From the NCBI GenBank assembly GCA_003599865.1, contig QZKS01000020.1, positions 1-64,000 of the forward strand: 64,000 bases of DNA, given 5' to 3'. Below the pieces are notes generated by a model, which searched no databases, was not told the DNA's origin, and saw nothing but the letters and a program-made list of their open reading frames with translations. Position numbers and translations under genes: made by a program. Origin of the DNA: Desulfobacteraceae bacterium. GTDB taxonomy: Bacteria > Desulfobacterota > Desulfobacteria > Desulfobacterales > SURF-7. Every line of letters starts with the position of its first letter. The first letter of the stretch is position 1. This document shows, in pieces, positions 34,431-43,213 of the stretch.

Positions 34431-35999
34431 TCAATGAAAAAAAACTGTTTTTTTCATATCCGAGTTTTGGCTTTTATAAAAAAACGAGTATCCCAGCAGG
34501 ATGACGGAAATGCATGAAACCAATATACCGAATGCGTTACCCACATAGCTGTAGATGGTCCGGCCGGTCATCATGGGAACCTCTCCGGCAAGGATTTCCC
34601 GGGTCCGCTGTCCGGTTCGCTTCTGTATACGCCCGACCGGATCGACTATGGCGCTGATGCCGGTATTGGTCGAACGAACCAGCGGACGGCGGTGTTCAAT
34701 GGCCCGAAAGCTTGCGTGAACCAGATGCTCCATGGGTTCAATCGTGTCGCCGTACCAGGAATCGTTGGTCAGGTTGACGATCATATGGGGAAGCGGATTT
34801 CCGGAAGCGATATCCGCGCACATGTTCTCCCGAACCACGCCGCCAAACAGGTCTTCATAGCAGATATTGACGGAAAACCGGTATCCCTGAAAAGAGAATG
34901 GCGTCTTTCGTGTGCCGGGAACAAAACGGCTGATATACGGCGACCATTTGTACAGTGCCGGGAACAGGTTCCCCAAAGGGACATATTCCCCGAAAGGAAC
35001 CAGGATGCGTTTATCGTAAACACCCAGGACATGATCATCCTCGTCAATCAGCATGGCGCTGGTATACTTCCGGACTCCGCCCGCGGTTCTTTCCGCCGTG
35101 ATGGTGCCGAACAGGATGGGAATGTCGATATCACCGAACAGTTCTCCGGGTAGTTTTTGCAAACTGCGGCTGATGGGTACCGCGATCACGGATTCCGGCC
35201 AGATCATCAGGTCGGCGTCCTGACTTGCTTTTTGGGCAGCCGGTTCCAGGGACATTTCCCGATGCAGCCTGAAAAACACCCAGGGATCTTTGTACTTCAT
35301 CGCCTCGCCCAGGCCTGCCTGAACCATCACCACCTTCTTCCGGGGAGCCGATGCCGTCTCTCTGTCGATCTGCCTGATCCGGAAAAACCCGTATCCTGCC
35401 GCAACGGCAATCATGATTCCAAAAACCGCCATCTCCCGGAAGGGAATTTTTTTTCGATCCGCCAGGCTCTCCAAAAGGTGATAAAGCGTTGCATTACAGC
35501 TGATCAGCAGAAAAGATATCCCGAGAATTCCAGTGATGTCGGCAATCTGTGTGAGAGGGATCAGGGAATATTGGCTCGCACCAATGTATACGGGAAACAC
35601 AAGGGGATACAGATTTTCCAACGCCGTCCAGATCAAAGGAGCCGTCCACCAGAAACCCCATCCTTTCCGTTGGCGCATAAAACTTACTGCCCAGGCAAAA
35701 AGGGCGAACAGCAAACCATAGTAGGCTGCAAACAGAATAAGGCCAATCAGACCGAAAAAAAAATTCATGCCGGAAAAGGCCGTCAACAAATGGACAAACC
35801 AGTAAGTGCCACCGCCATAGGCAATGGTTCCGGCAAGCCAGCCAAGATAAAAGGACCGCCCCGGGGACTGGACACGGATCGCCCGGAAAAGAGGAATCAG
35901 AAAAATCCATTCCAGATAAAACAGGTCATATCCGATGTATCCCAGAAATCCGAGGATACCGGAAAGCGCGGCCAGAAGCCAGGGTTGAACGGTTTTCAA
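34431..35999 (-). CDS. lnt: Apolipoprotein N-acyltransferase
   Basis: 522 residues; start is TTG with AGAGGA upstream. Transfers an acyl chain from phospholipid to the N-terminal Cys of lipoproteins in the inner membrane. Six to seven membrane segments are followed by a nitrilase-like periplasmic domain with the catalytic triad visible as Glu in LMIWPESV, Lys in YDKRILVPFGEYVP and Cys in SVNICYEDLFG; a final membrane segment closes the protein. It is consistent with the lipoproteins at 1051, 9283 and 47418. It is divergent from the acyltransferase gene at 36216. Confidence 0.94.
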   Translation of the reverse strand: MKTVQPWLLAALSGILGFLGYIGYDLFYLEWIFLIPLFRAIRVQSPGRSFYLGWLAGTIAYGGGTYWFVHLLTAFSGMNFFFGLIGLILFAAYYGLLFALFAWAVSFMRQRKGWGFWWTAPLIWTALENLYPLVFPVYIGASQYSLIPLTQIADITGILGISFLLISCNATLYHLLESLADRKKIPFREMAVFGIMIAVAAGYGFFRIRQIDRETASAPRKKVVMVQAGLGEAMKYKDPWVFFRLHREMSLEPAAQKASQDADLMIWPESVIAVPISRSLQKLPGELFGDIDIPILFGTITAERTAGGVRKYTSAMLIDEDDHVLGVYDKRILVPFGEYVPLGNLFPALYKWSPYISRFVPGTRKTPFSFQGYRFSVNICYEDLFGGVVRENMCADIASGNPLPHMIVNLTNDSWYGDTIEPMEHLVHASFRAIEHRRPLVRSTNTGISAIVDPVGRIQKRTGQRTREILAGEVPMMTGRTIYSYVGNAFGILVSCISVILLGYSFFYKSQNSDMKKTVFFH

Positions 36000-36215
36000 A
36001 AGCAGATCCTCTGCCTGGGTATTGTTGAAAGAGAATAATGATCAATCGTAACCTAAAAAAGATCCGCAGTTGTGTCAAGCCATGAACGATCCGTATGAGC
36101 CGATATCCTTTTCTCCAAGGGCTTTACTCGGCAATGGATACCTGTTATTGATACCATCAAGACGGTAATTCGTTTTTTTATTGTTTCCATTCTTTTTGTT
36201 TTTCAGGAGAAACCC

Positions 36216-37802
36216 TTGGACTCACTAAACCGGTTGCCTCTTCAAAAATGGTGGGAAAACATAAAAGAGAATTGTCATCCGGAAGAGCTGATCAACTTTC
36301 TGCAGCACAACAGGGAAAAGCTGGAAGAATCTTTCCGGGATCTGGATCGAAAACATCGGTTATACAATTCTCTGAATCGAGTCTTTTCCATCTTTTTTTA
36401 CCTGGCAAAGATGGCGGACCAGATTTCGGAAAAAATCCAGTTTTTTCTGATGCGTTTCCCTTTTTTACGGAAGCGGATTGCCGCGGCCCGCGATTGGAAA
36501 AATCAACTGAATTTCAGAGAACTTGTCGAATTCAGCCGGGCCAAGCTGTTTTCCCTGCGAATGCCTCCGTATAATGAAAAAACCATCCGATTTCTGGAAG
36601 AAATCATGGAGTATGCTTCCCGGCATGGATTGGATATGAACCAGTTCTTTCCCAAAGCCCGCCAGAGAATTTTGGAAAAAAAGCATCATCTGCTCCAGCA
36701 TAAATTTTTCCAGGAATTTTCCAGAAACCGCATGGAACAGCTCCTGGCCATCCAGTTTGAATTTGAACGGTCCCTTTTTCCGGTCTTGCCGGATTCCGCA
36801 TTCTGGCACAAGGTGTTTGAATACCTGGAAAGAAAAATGGTCGTCGACATTATCCTGGTGAACCGGGATAACCATCGCTTTTCCTGGAAACATACCGATC
36901 CCCGCGAGCTTGAGACAACCGACGTGATCCAAATCCTGAGACAGGTTGTCGAAATCAAAAATAAAGGGCATCGGGTGTTTTTTGTCGGGCACCATGAAGG
37001 ATACCTCGGACCGTATTTTGTCAGAAGCGTGATCCGAAAGCTCGGTTTTGACAACCTGACCCGGAACTGCAATACCATTGTCGGTCCCCGGATGTTTTCC
37101 AACCTGGTCCTGCGAAACGGTGCCGCCAATGTCGGCAATCTGTTTGTGACGGTTCCCTCCCAAAAAACAACCGCCATTCAGACCAAGGGTCTGGCCGAGG
37201 CACTGAAAGAAACCGCCCGGCGAACCCAATGCCTGATCAGTTTTCCCGATGCAGGGCTGTATCTGATGAAAAAACTAGACCTTCCGGATTTCAAAAAAAC
37301 CATCCGGGACACGGCCCTCTTTGAACAGCAAACCCATTTTCTCGAACCATCCCAAAAGGAAGAGCTGAAAGCCTATATCCATGACAATCAGATTGCAGAG
37401 GTCATGCAGAATTTGAAAAATGAGGACTATTCGCTGTTCCGGAAGGTCATGCGGGAATGTTTTGTCATTTTTCCGGAAGGAAAACGTTCTGATATTGCTT
37501 CGGACGGATCGGTCCTGATGAATAAAGTCAATCCGAAATACATGAAAACCTACATGCGGCCGGGGGACTATGTCGTGCCGGTCAACCTGGTCGGCGGATC
37601 GGATATCGGAAAGGGCTGGAGATTGCGTCCGGCAAAATTGGGGATTTCGCTGGATATGCCGTTTGAAGTCACCGTAGAAATGCTCCACGAATATGCAACG
37701 GAAGGCCTGAATATCATGCGGAAGATTGCCGCTCTGCCCAATATCAAGGCGGTTCGGCTGCATGAGGAAAACGGACCGGATGCAAAGGATGAATCCGGAT
37801 GA
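36216..37802 (+). CDS. Large glycerolipid acyltransferase-like protein (PlsB/PlsC superfamily)
   Basis: 528 residues; TTG start preceded by CAGGAG. The N-terminal 200 residues are helical and charged without known motif. The acyltransferase fold follows: motif I reads FFVGHHEGYLGPYF, motif II-like GPRMFSNLVLRNG, motif III CFVIFPEGKRSD, and motif IV-like YVVPVNLVGGSD. In the classical enzymes motif I is HxxxxD; here the Asp position is not Asp (HHEGYL), so catalysis may differ or an adjacent Glu may serve. It should act at the membrane on a glycerol-3-phosphate or lysophospholipid acceptor. Alternatively it could be a PlsB relative with another acceptor. Confidence 0.75.
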   Translation: MDSLNRLPLQKWWENIKENCHPEELINFLQHNREKLEESFRDLDRKHRLYNSLNRVFSIFFYLAKMADQISEKIQFFLMRFPFLRKRIAAARDWKNQLNFRELVEFSRAKLFSLRMPPYNEKTIRFLEEIMEYASRHGLDMNQFFPKARQRILEKKHHLLQHKFFQEFSRNRMEQLLAIQFEFERSLFPVLPDSAFWHKVFEYLERKMVVDIILVNRDNHRFSWKHTDPRELETTDVIQILRQVVEIKNKGHRVFFVGHHEGYLGPYFVRSVIRKLGFDNLTRNCNTIVGPRMFSNLVLRNGAANVGNLFVTVPSQKTTAIQTKGLAEALKETARRTQCLISFPDAGLYLMKKLDLPDFKKTIRDTALFEQQTHFLEPSQKEELKAYIHDNQIAEVMQNLKNEDYSLFRKVMRECFVIFPEGKRSDIASDGSVLMNKVNPKYMKTYMRPGDYVVPVNLVGGSDIGKGWRLRPAKLGISLDMPFEVTVEMLHEYATEGLNIMRKIAALPNIKAVRLHEENGPDAKDESG

Positions 37803-37818
37803 TCCCATGGGTTGCCGT

Positions 37819-38889
37819 CTAGGGAAGAGAATACGACACCCGCAAATGAAAGGTAAAATCCGGTACGCTGCCGGCGGCGAGGTCTTCACCAAAGGAAAAC
37901 TCGACATCCGTGTTCCGCGATACCCGGTAAACAAATCCCATATCCAGCGCCGGTCCTCCGGCTTCAAACCGGCTGAATTCCACATCCTGAAACGGTGAAG
38001 AAACATAATTCATCTGGATGATAACAGACAGGTCCGGGCTGTAACCATACTCCAGACCCGCAAACAGGCTGATGGTATCGTCCACCCGGATATCCGCGCC
38101 ATTGGTTTCCGGATCGGACAAAAAATTGTACCCGCCGTTCAGATACAGGGCAACCGGATCAAAATGAATCCGGGACAGAAAATGGATTCCATGGTCCCAT
38201 TCTCCGCTCCCAAAACCATATTCCGGGTCCCCCAAAGGAATTTTCAGATTATAGGCAACCGAAAGATCCAGCGGAATCGACTGACTGCTTCGGAGAAGAC
38301 CGTACTTTGCCGTTATCAGGCTGTCTATCGGATGAAGCCCCTCTTTTTTCCCCGTCACCCAGTTCTGATTGTCATAAGATATAAAATAGCCGAATGCGTC
38401 CTGAGGGCGGTTTTCACGGCCGTCATTGGAGACCCCGAGCCGGTCATGATAGGTTTCCAGAAAATTATCCATGAAGCCGTCACTCATGTGAACAAACACC
38501 GGCTGAAACGACAGGGTCAGGTTTTTCGTGATGCCGTATGCCATCATCAGGTCAATCACCGTCAGTTCCATATCCATCAGAACCTCCCAGTTGCCGGAAT
38601 CCTGATTCACATAAACACTGCTGTAATCGATTGCCGGAGAAAGCCTGATCTCCTTCTCTGACAGCGGGACCGGTGAAGCCGGCATGGGATTGATGAACAT
38701 CATGAACGCCGGAAACTGGTTTCTGGTTTTCAGCGGTCCCTTGAATGTTTCCGGAGAGGCCATGACCGTTGATTCCCCAAGAACCAATAACCATATTGAA
38801 ATGGAGAGACAAAACCGGAACAGCGACGGGAGAGTGTTCCCGTAACAGAATGATCCGGCGCAGGGACTTGGAACTTTCCGGCAATTCAT
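37819..38889 (-). CDS. DUF3187 family outer-membrane protein
   Basis: 356 residues from the ATG at 38889; an in-frame longer reading lacks a signal peptide at the right place. The N-terminus has a signal peptide (FRFCLSISIWLLVLGESTVMA). The mature part starts with LKTRNQFPAFMMFIN and has alternating-residue beta strands ending in an aromatic/hydrophobic C-terminus (DFTFHLRVSYSLP), as expected for an outer-membrane barrel. The features LSPAIDYSSVYVNQ and LGVSNDGRENRPQDAFGYF match DUF3187. Role unknown. It is divergent from the glycyl radical enzyme gene, with 216 bases between the starts. Confidence 0.78.
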   Translation of the reverse strand: MNCRKVPSPCAGSFCYGNTLPSLFRFCLSISIWLLVLGESTVMASPETFKGPLKTRNQFPAFMMFINPMPASPVPLSEKEIRLSPAIDYSSVYVNQDSGNWEVLMDMELTVIDLMMAYGITKNLTLSFQPVFVHMSDGFMDNFLETYHDRLGVSNDGRENRPQDAFGYFISYDNQNWVTGKKEGLHPIDSLITAKYGLLRSSQSIPLDLSVAYNLKIPLGDPEYGFGSGEWDHGIHFLSRIHFDPVALYLNGGYNFLSDPETNGADIRVDDTISLFAGLEYGYSPDLSVIIQMNYVSSPFQDVEFSRFEAGGPALDMGFVYRVSRNTDVEFSFGEDLAAGSVPDFTFHLRVSYSLP

Positions 38890-39029
38890 TTCTTTTTCCG
38901 CAGATGAATATGGCTTTCTCTTGAATGGTTTCACGACTTCTTTCCGTAACACAACCCGGAACATTATAAAAGGAGATCCTTCTGTTTTTGATCCGAAAGC
39001 AAAAAACAATGGACTGGTTAATTGAACAG

Positions 39030-39042
39030 TGTTAATTTAACA
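39030..39042. promoter_or_regulatory. Palindrome upstream of the glycyl radical enzyme gene
   Basis: TGTTAA-T-TTAACA, a 6-bp perfect inverted repeat with one central base, 64 bases before the start. In size it resembles an operator half-site pair for a dimeric regulator; no regulator can be named. Confidence 0.4.
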
Positions 39043-39052
39043 GCTTACCGGC

Positions 39053-39084
39053 CCAACCGGCTAACGGGCTAACCGGCCAACCGA
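39053..39084. repeat. Four tandem 8-bp units (CYAACSGR) in the leader
   Basis: CCAACCGG, CTAACGGG, CTAACCGG and CCAACCGA follow one another with exact 8-bp spacing, ending just before the AAGGAG ribosome site of the glycyl radical enzyme. A degenerate fifth unit, CTTACCGG, lies at 39044-39051, one base off phase. They are transcribed leader or promoter DNA, not coding. Confidence 0.8.
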
Positions 39085-39105
39085 CCCACCACAAGGAGCT
39101 TTACC

Positions 39106-42100
39106 ATGGGAATGCATACACAACTTCATCGAGCCCTGAACCTGCTGCTCATGATGTCACCGAAACAGCTTGCAGCAGAACGGGGAAATCCAAAACTGCT
39201 GAACGGAATCACCCATATTGCACTCCGGATGATGGCGATTCAGTTCAACCTCCGGCCGTCCCTGAAAAAATACCTGAAAGGAAAGGACGGGTGGATCAAC
39301 TTTGCCGTGGGTTTCCGGTCTGCCGCCCGGAACGTCGAACAGGCCATCATCTTTCATGACGGCCGGGTACGGGTTCAGGGAACCATTCCGGGAAATGTCG
39401 ATGTCACCATGATCTTCCAGGACGGCGAAGCTCTGAAGGAAATGGCCTTGAGCACACCCAATGAGATGCTCAACCTGATCCTGAAAAACCGGATGGTTCT
39501 GGACGGAAACCTGTCCTGCCTGCAGGTGTTCAACTTTTTGATTTCACTCCTCATGGGAAAACTTCATGAGCAGATGCTGAAACGATCCCACCGAAATGAC
39601 ATCCGACAGCGAAAAATCACCTACGGAGGCTGCAAGCCCGGACTTTCAAAAACGCTCACCAGCCGAAAACAATACCGGATGCGAGGCAAAACAGGTGCGG
39701 ACCCGAACGTCCTGTTTCTGTCCGACCCCTACCTTTCCGAATATTCCATGGAAGACTTCCCGCGCCTGAAAACATTCTTTGACTTTCATTTTGATGCCCG
39801 ACCGGAAATATGCGCGGAACGTCCCCGCATCCTGACCGACTGGTATCGTGAAAACGGATTTGAATTCAACAGGCAGGGCGACCCATGGTTCCCGGAAATC
39901 CGACAGGGGCTGGCCTTTCAGCATCTGATGAAGCATAAAAAGCCGGTCATCCGAAAAGACGATCTGCTTGCCGGAACCACCACATCGAAAGAGGCAGGCG
40001 TGACCGTCTTCCCCGACGGCCAGGGAAATATGATCTGGGGCGAACTCAACTCCCTGGAGCAGCGGATTCTCATTCCCTTTTCCTGCTCCCGGGAAACTGC
40101 GGAAACCCTCCATCATGACGTCCTTCCGTTCTGGATGCATCGGAATTTCAAGGAATATGTCCGCAACCATTTTCATTATCCCATCTGCCAGAAGCTGGAT
40201 GAACGGTTTGTCGCCTACTTTGTATGGAAATCGGTGGGCATCAGCCATACCATCCCCAACCTGAAGAGGGTTCTGGACAAAGGGATTTCCGGTATCATTG
40301 CCGATATCCAAAACCGATTGACGGATAATTCCCTTGCAACAAGGCAAAAACAGACCCTGCAGGCCATGATCCACACCCTTAAAGGGGTTGTGCAGTATGC
40401 GGAAAACCTGGCACAGGAAGCCGTCCGTCTGGAACAAAAGGAGTTGAATCCCCAACGCAAGGAGGAATTGCAGCATCTGGCCCGGATCTGCCGCAATGTT
40501 CCGAGAAAACCCGCCGAAACCCTGGATGAAGCGGTCAATGCCATCTGGATTGTATGGGTCGCCCTGCATATGGAAAATGCCAATACCGGCCTCTCCTTAG
40601 GCCGCCTGGACCAGTGGCTCCAGCCGTATTTCCGGAAAGACATGGAAAACCTCACTGCCGATGGGGAAAAAGAAGACTATATCCAACATGCCGTTGAACT
40701 GACCGGCTGTCTGATCATGCGGCTGACCGACCATGTTCCGCTCCTGCCGGATATTGCCAACTATCTGTTCGGGGGCGCCGCCTCCACCCAGGCCATCACC
40801 CTGGGTGGGGTCACACCGGAAGGAGAGGACGGGGTCAATGACATGACCTATATTTTTCTCAAGGCCGTTGAACTCCTGCCGGTCCGGGACACCAATATCA
40901 ACGCCCGGTACCATGCGGAAAAAAACAGTGACAACTACCTGAAACGGCTTTGCGAGGTAAACATCATCACATCCGCCACGCCGATCATGCAGAGCGATAC
41001 CGCCATGATCAAAGCATTGACTCCGCATGGATATACGCCCGAAGAAATCAATGACTGGGCAGCCACGGGATGCGTCGAACCCTCGATTCAGGGCAAGCAT
41101 TTCGGTCACACCGGATCGATTCTGCTGAACCTGGTGGCCGCCCTGGAAATGGCCTTGAACAACGGCACCCATCCCCTGATGCAATGGAATGTCGGCCCGG
41201 AAACCGGCAGCATCGAAAAGGGCGACTTTCCGGCATTTGAAGACTTTTTTCAGGCATGGCAAATCCAGCAGCAATTTATCATCGACCAGGCGGTTGAACT
41301 GAACAACATGCTGGGCCAGGCCCATCAGGAACTCAGGCCCACGCCTCTCCTGAGTGCACTCATTGACGGATGCATTGAATCCGGAAGGGATCTGGTGCAC
41401 GGCGGTGCACAGCACAACACCTCCGGAACATCCAACATCGGGCTTGTCGATGTCACGGACTCCATGATGGTCATCAAAAAACTGGTGTTTGACGAACAAA
41501 GGATATCCTTTGCCGAACTCAAAAAAGCCGTTGATTCGGATTTCAGAAACAACCCGGCCCTGCATGCCATGGTTCAGAACCGGGTGCCGCTGTTCGGCTC
41601 CGGAAATCCGGAAGCCCTGGCCATGTGCCGGCGGATCACGGAAACCATCCATGACTGCTGGCGGAAACACAAAAACATCCGGGGCGGAAAATACACGGTC
41701 GGTTTCTGGTCCATGTCCCAGCATGTGGCGTATGGTTCCCTGTCCGGAACGCTTCCTTCCGGAAGACTGGCCGGCAAGGCTTTCACCCCCGGACTCACGC
41801 CAAGCCCCCGGGCATCCCGGAATTTTCTGGACAACCTGACCGCGGTTGCCGGACTCCCTCCGGAGCATATGGACAACAACATTGCCTTTAACGTCAAGCT
41901 GACACCCCATGCCGATGACACCCGGGAAACGACAACGGACAACATGCATGCTTATGTCAAAGCCTATTTTGAACAGGGCGGCATGCAGATGCAGTTCAAT
42001 GTCGTAACCTCGGAAATGCTGAAGGACGCCATGGCCCATCCCGACAACTACCGCAACCTGATGGTCAGGATTTCCGGATACAATGCCTATTTTGTCGCCC

Positions 42101-42153
42101 TGAACAAGGATATTCAGATTGAATTAATCGAGCGGACGGAGTATGGATTGTAG
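39106..42153 (+). CDS. Glycyl radical enzyme with N-terminal SCP2-like domain
   Basis: 1015 residues; AAGGAG seven bases before the ATG. Residues about 25-165 look like an SCP2 lipid-carrier domain (INFAVGFRSAARNVEQAIIF, then DGRVRVQGTIPGNVDVTMIF, and a C-terminal hydrophobic helix). The rest is a pyruvate-formate-lyase-like barrel. The thiyl Cys is residue 656 in ATGCVEPSIQ, with the Cys-x-Glu arrangement of eliminase-type members such as glycerol and choline enzymes. The glycyl radical is Gly991 in MVRISGYNAYF, 24 residues from the end. It is longer than typical members (780-900) because of the extra domain. No activating radical SAM gene lies nearby, so activation must come in trans. The substrate is unknown; a lipid-carrier domain suggests a hydrophobic one. 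The last 51 bp before the final base of the stop are duplicated at 47322. Confidence 0.88.
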   Translation: MGMHTQLHRALNLLLMMSPKQLAAERGNPKLLNGITHIALRMMAIQFNLRPSLKKYLKGKDGWINFAVGFRSAARNVEQAIIFHDGRVRVQGTIPGNVDVTMIFQDGEALKEMALSTPNEMLNLILKNRMVLDGNLSCLQVFNFLISLLMGKLHEQMLKRSHRNDIRQRKITYGGCKPGLSKTLTSRKQYRMRGKTGADPNVLFLSDPYLSEYSMEDFPRLKTFFDFHFDARPEICAERPRILTDWYRENGFEFNRQGDPWFPEIRQGLAFQHLMKHKKPVIRKDDLLAGTTTSKEAGVTVFPDGQGNMIWGELNSLEQRILIPFSCSRETAETLHHDVLPFWMHRNFKEYVRNHFHYPICQKLDERFVAYFVWKSVGISHTIPNLKRVLDKGISGIIADIQNRLTDNSLATRQKQTLQAMIHTLKGVVQYAENLAQEAVRLEQKELNPQRKEELQHLARICRNVPRKPAETLDEAVNAIWIVWVALHMENANTGLSLGRLDQWLQPYFRKDMENLTADGEKEDYIQHAVELTGCLIMRLTDHVPLLPDIANYLFGGAASTQAITLGGVTPEGEDGVNDMTYIFLKAVELLPVRDTNINARYHAEKNSDNYLKRLCEVNIITSATPIMQSDTAMIKALTPHGYTPEEINDWAATGCVEPSIQGKHFGHTGSILLNLVAALEMALNNGTHPLMQWNVGPETGSIEKGDFPAFEDFFQAWQIQQQFIIDQAVELNNMLGQAHQELRPTPLLSALIDGCIESGRDLVHGGAQHNTSGTSNIGLVDVTDSMMVIKKLVFDEQRISFAELKKAVDSDFRNNPALHAMVQNRVPLFGSGNPEALAMCRRITETIHDCWRKHKNIRGGKYTVGFWSMSQHVAYGSLSGTLPSGRLAGKAFTPGLTPSPRASRNFLDNLTAVAGLPPEHMDNNIAFNVKLTPHADDTRETTTDNMHAYVKAYFEQGGMQMQFNVVTSEMLKDAMAHPDNYRNLMVRISGYNAYFVALNKDIQIELIERTEYGL
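42102..42152 (+). repeat. 51-bp direct repeat, left copy (3' end of the glycyl radical gene)
   Basis: Begins GAACAAGGAT and ends ATGGATTGTA. Identical at all 51 positions to 47322-47372, 5220 bases downstream. In this copy it codes for the last 16 residues of the enzyme; the following base makes the stop TAG. Confidence 0.97.
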
Positions 42154-42160
42154 CGTTGAT

Positions 42161-42189
42161 TTGACATACAAACCGATCAATGCTTTACT
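42161..42189 (+). promoter_or_regulatory. Probable sigma-70 promoter of the cassette
   Basis: TTGACA (42161-42166), 17-base spacer, TTTACT (42184-42189, 4 of 6 matches to TATAAT). It lies eight bases beyond the stop of the glycyl radical gene, so the cassette would be transcribed on its own. The leader to the first gene is about 200 bases and has no evident riboswitch. Confidence 0.55.
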
Positions 42190-42394
42190 GTATGATCAGA
42201 ATCGATTGAGTTGCCGATTCTTTCCTGTTTTCTTTTGTATCATAGTATTTCCGTTCAAGCCTGAGCATACTATAATTTTGAATCCGCTGTAACGCCAGTT
42301 GCAATATCATCAGAAGAAATATTCATCCCAACGGCAGGCTGTGGAAAGGTCACTGTTGTTTCAGAATTTTTTTCCGATGAAAAAGGAGCTGAAA

Positions 42395-43156
42395 ATGCTG
42401 TTTGAATGCATATTGTATGAAAAAGAAAAAAACATCGCTACCCTCCGCCTGAACCGGCCCGAAGTATTAAATGCCATGAACCGCCAGCTCTGGCTGGACC
42501 TTCAGTCGGCACTTGACGATGCCGGCCATGACCGGGATATAAAAGTTCTTATTATTACAGGAGAAGGACGGGCCTTTTCAACCGGTGCGGACCTGAAGGA
42601 ATCCAAAACCCGGACCCTGGAAGAGTATCGCGATTATCTTGAAAAGCTGCAGGAGGTTTCCAGAAAAATCATCCGGTTTGAAAAACCGATTATCGCAGCC
42701 ATCAACGGATATGCCCTGGGATCCGGATATGAACTGGCCCTGGCCTGTGACATCCGCATTGCGGCTGATGATGCCCGGATCGGATCTCCCGAAGCAAAAG
42801 TAAATTCTTCGGTTACCGGTGGTGCCTTTCGTCTGATACAGGAACTGATCGGTCCGGGAAAAACCCGTGAACTGCTGTTTACAGCCAGAAATATCGATGG
42901 CCGGGAGGCTGAACGGATCGGTCTGGTAAATCTGTCCGTACCCGGCAAGCAATTAATGGAGACAGCTTTCCGGATGGCCGGGGAGATCGCGCAGAATTCT
43001 TCCTTTTCCATGCGGATGATGAAAAAGGGCCTTCAGATGGCAGACGAGGTCAGCCTGGACGCGCTCATGGATTTTGAAACAGAAGCATGTCTGGCATGCG
43101 TTTCCACACGGGAGCGGCAAGCCTCGTTGGAAAAATTTGAGTCGCGTAAAAAATAG
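42395..43156 (+). CDS. Enoyl-CoA hydratase/isomerase family protein
   Basis: 253 residues from the ATG at 42395, preceded by AAGGAGCTG; an upstream in-frame extension to 42299 lacks a ribosome site. Crotonase fold: IATLRLNRPEVLNAMN, oxyanion-hole segments GRAFSTGADLKE and INGYALGSGYELALACDI, and a Glu in GSPEAKVN with a second Glu about 27 residues later (KTRELLF), at the positions of the two catalytic glutamates of hydratases. It would hydrate an enoyl-CoA or rearrange a double bond. It is the first gene of the cassette, with an acyl-CoA synthetase following after 57 bases. Confidence 0.9.
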   Translation: MLFECILYEKEKNIATLRLNRPEVLNAMNRQLWLDLQSALDDAGHDRDIKVLIITGEGRAFSTGADLKESKTRTLEEYRDYLEKLQEVSRKIIRFEKPIIAAINGYALGSGYELALACDIRIAADDARIGSPEAKVNSSVTGGAFRLIQELIGPGKTRELLFTARNIDGREAERIGLVNLSVPGKQLMETAFRMAGEIAQNSSFSMRMMKKGLQMADEVSLDALMDFETEACLACVSTRERQASLEKFESRKK

Positions 43157-43213
43157 CTTATCATCAACAGACACATCGGAGCGGACAGCACCATCAAAAA
43201 AAAAGGAGATACC

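Noticed and set aside
40597-42039. 480-codon open frame on the minus strand inside the glycyl radical gene
   Set aside because: It is antisense to a gene with full motifs; composition-driven shadow with no ribosome site and no family likeness.
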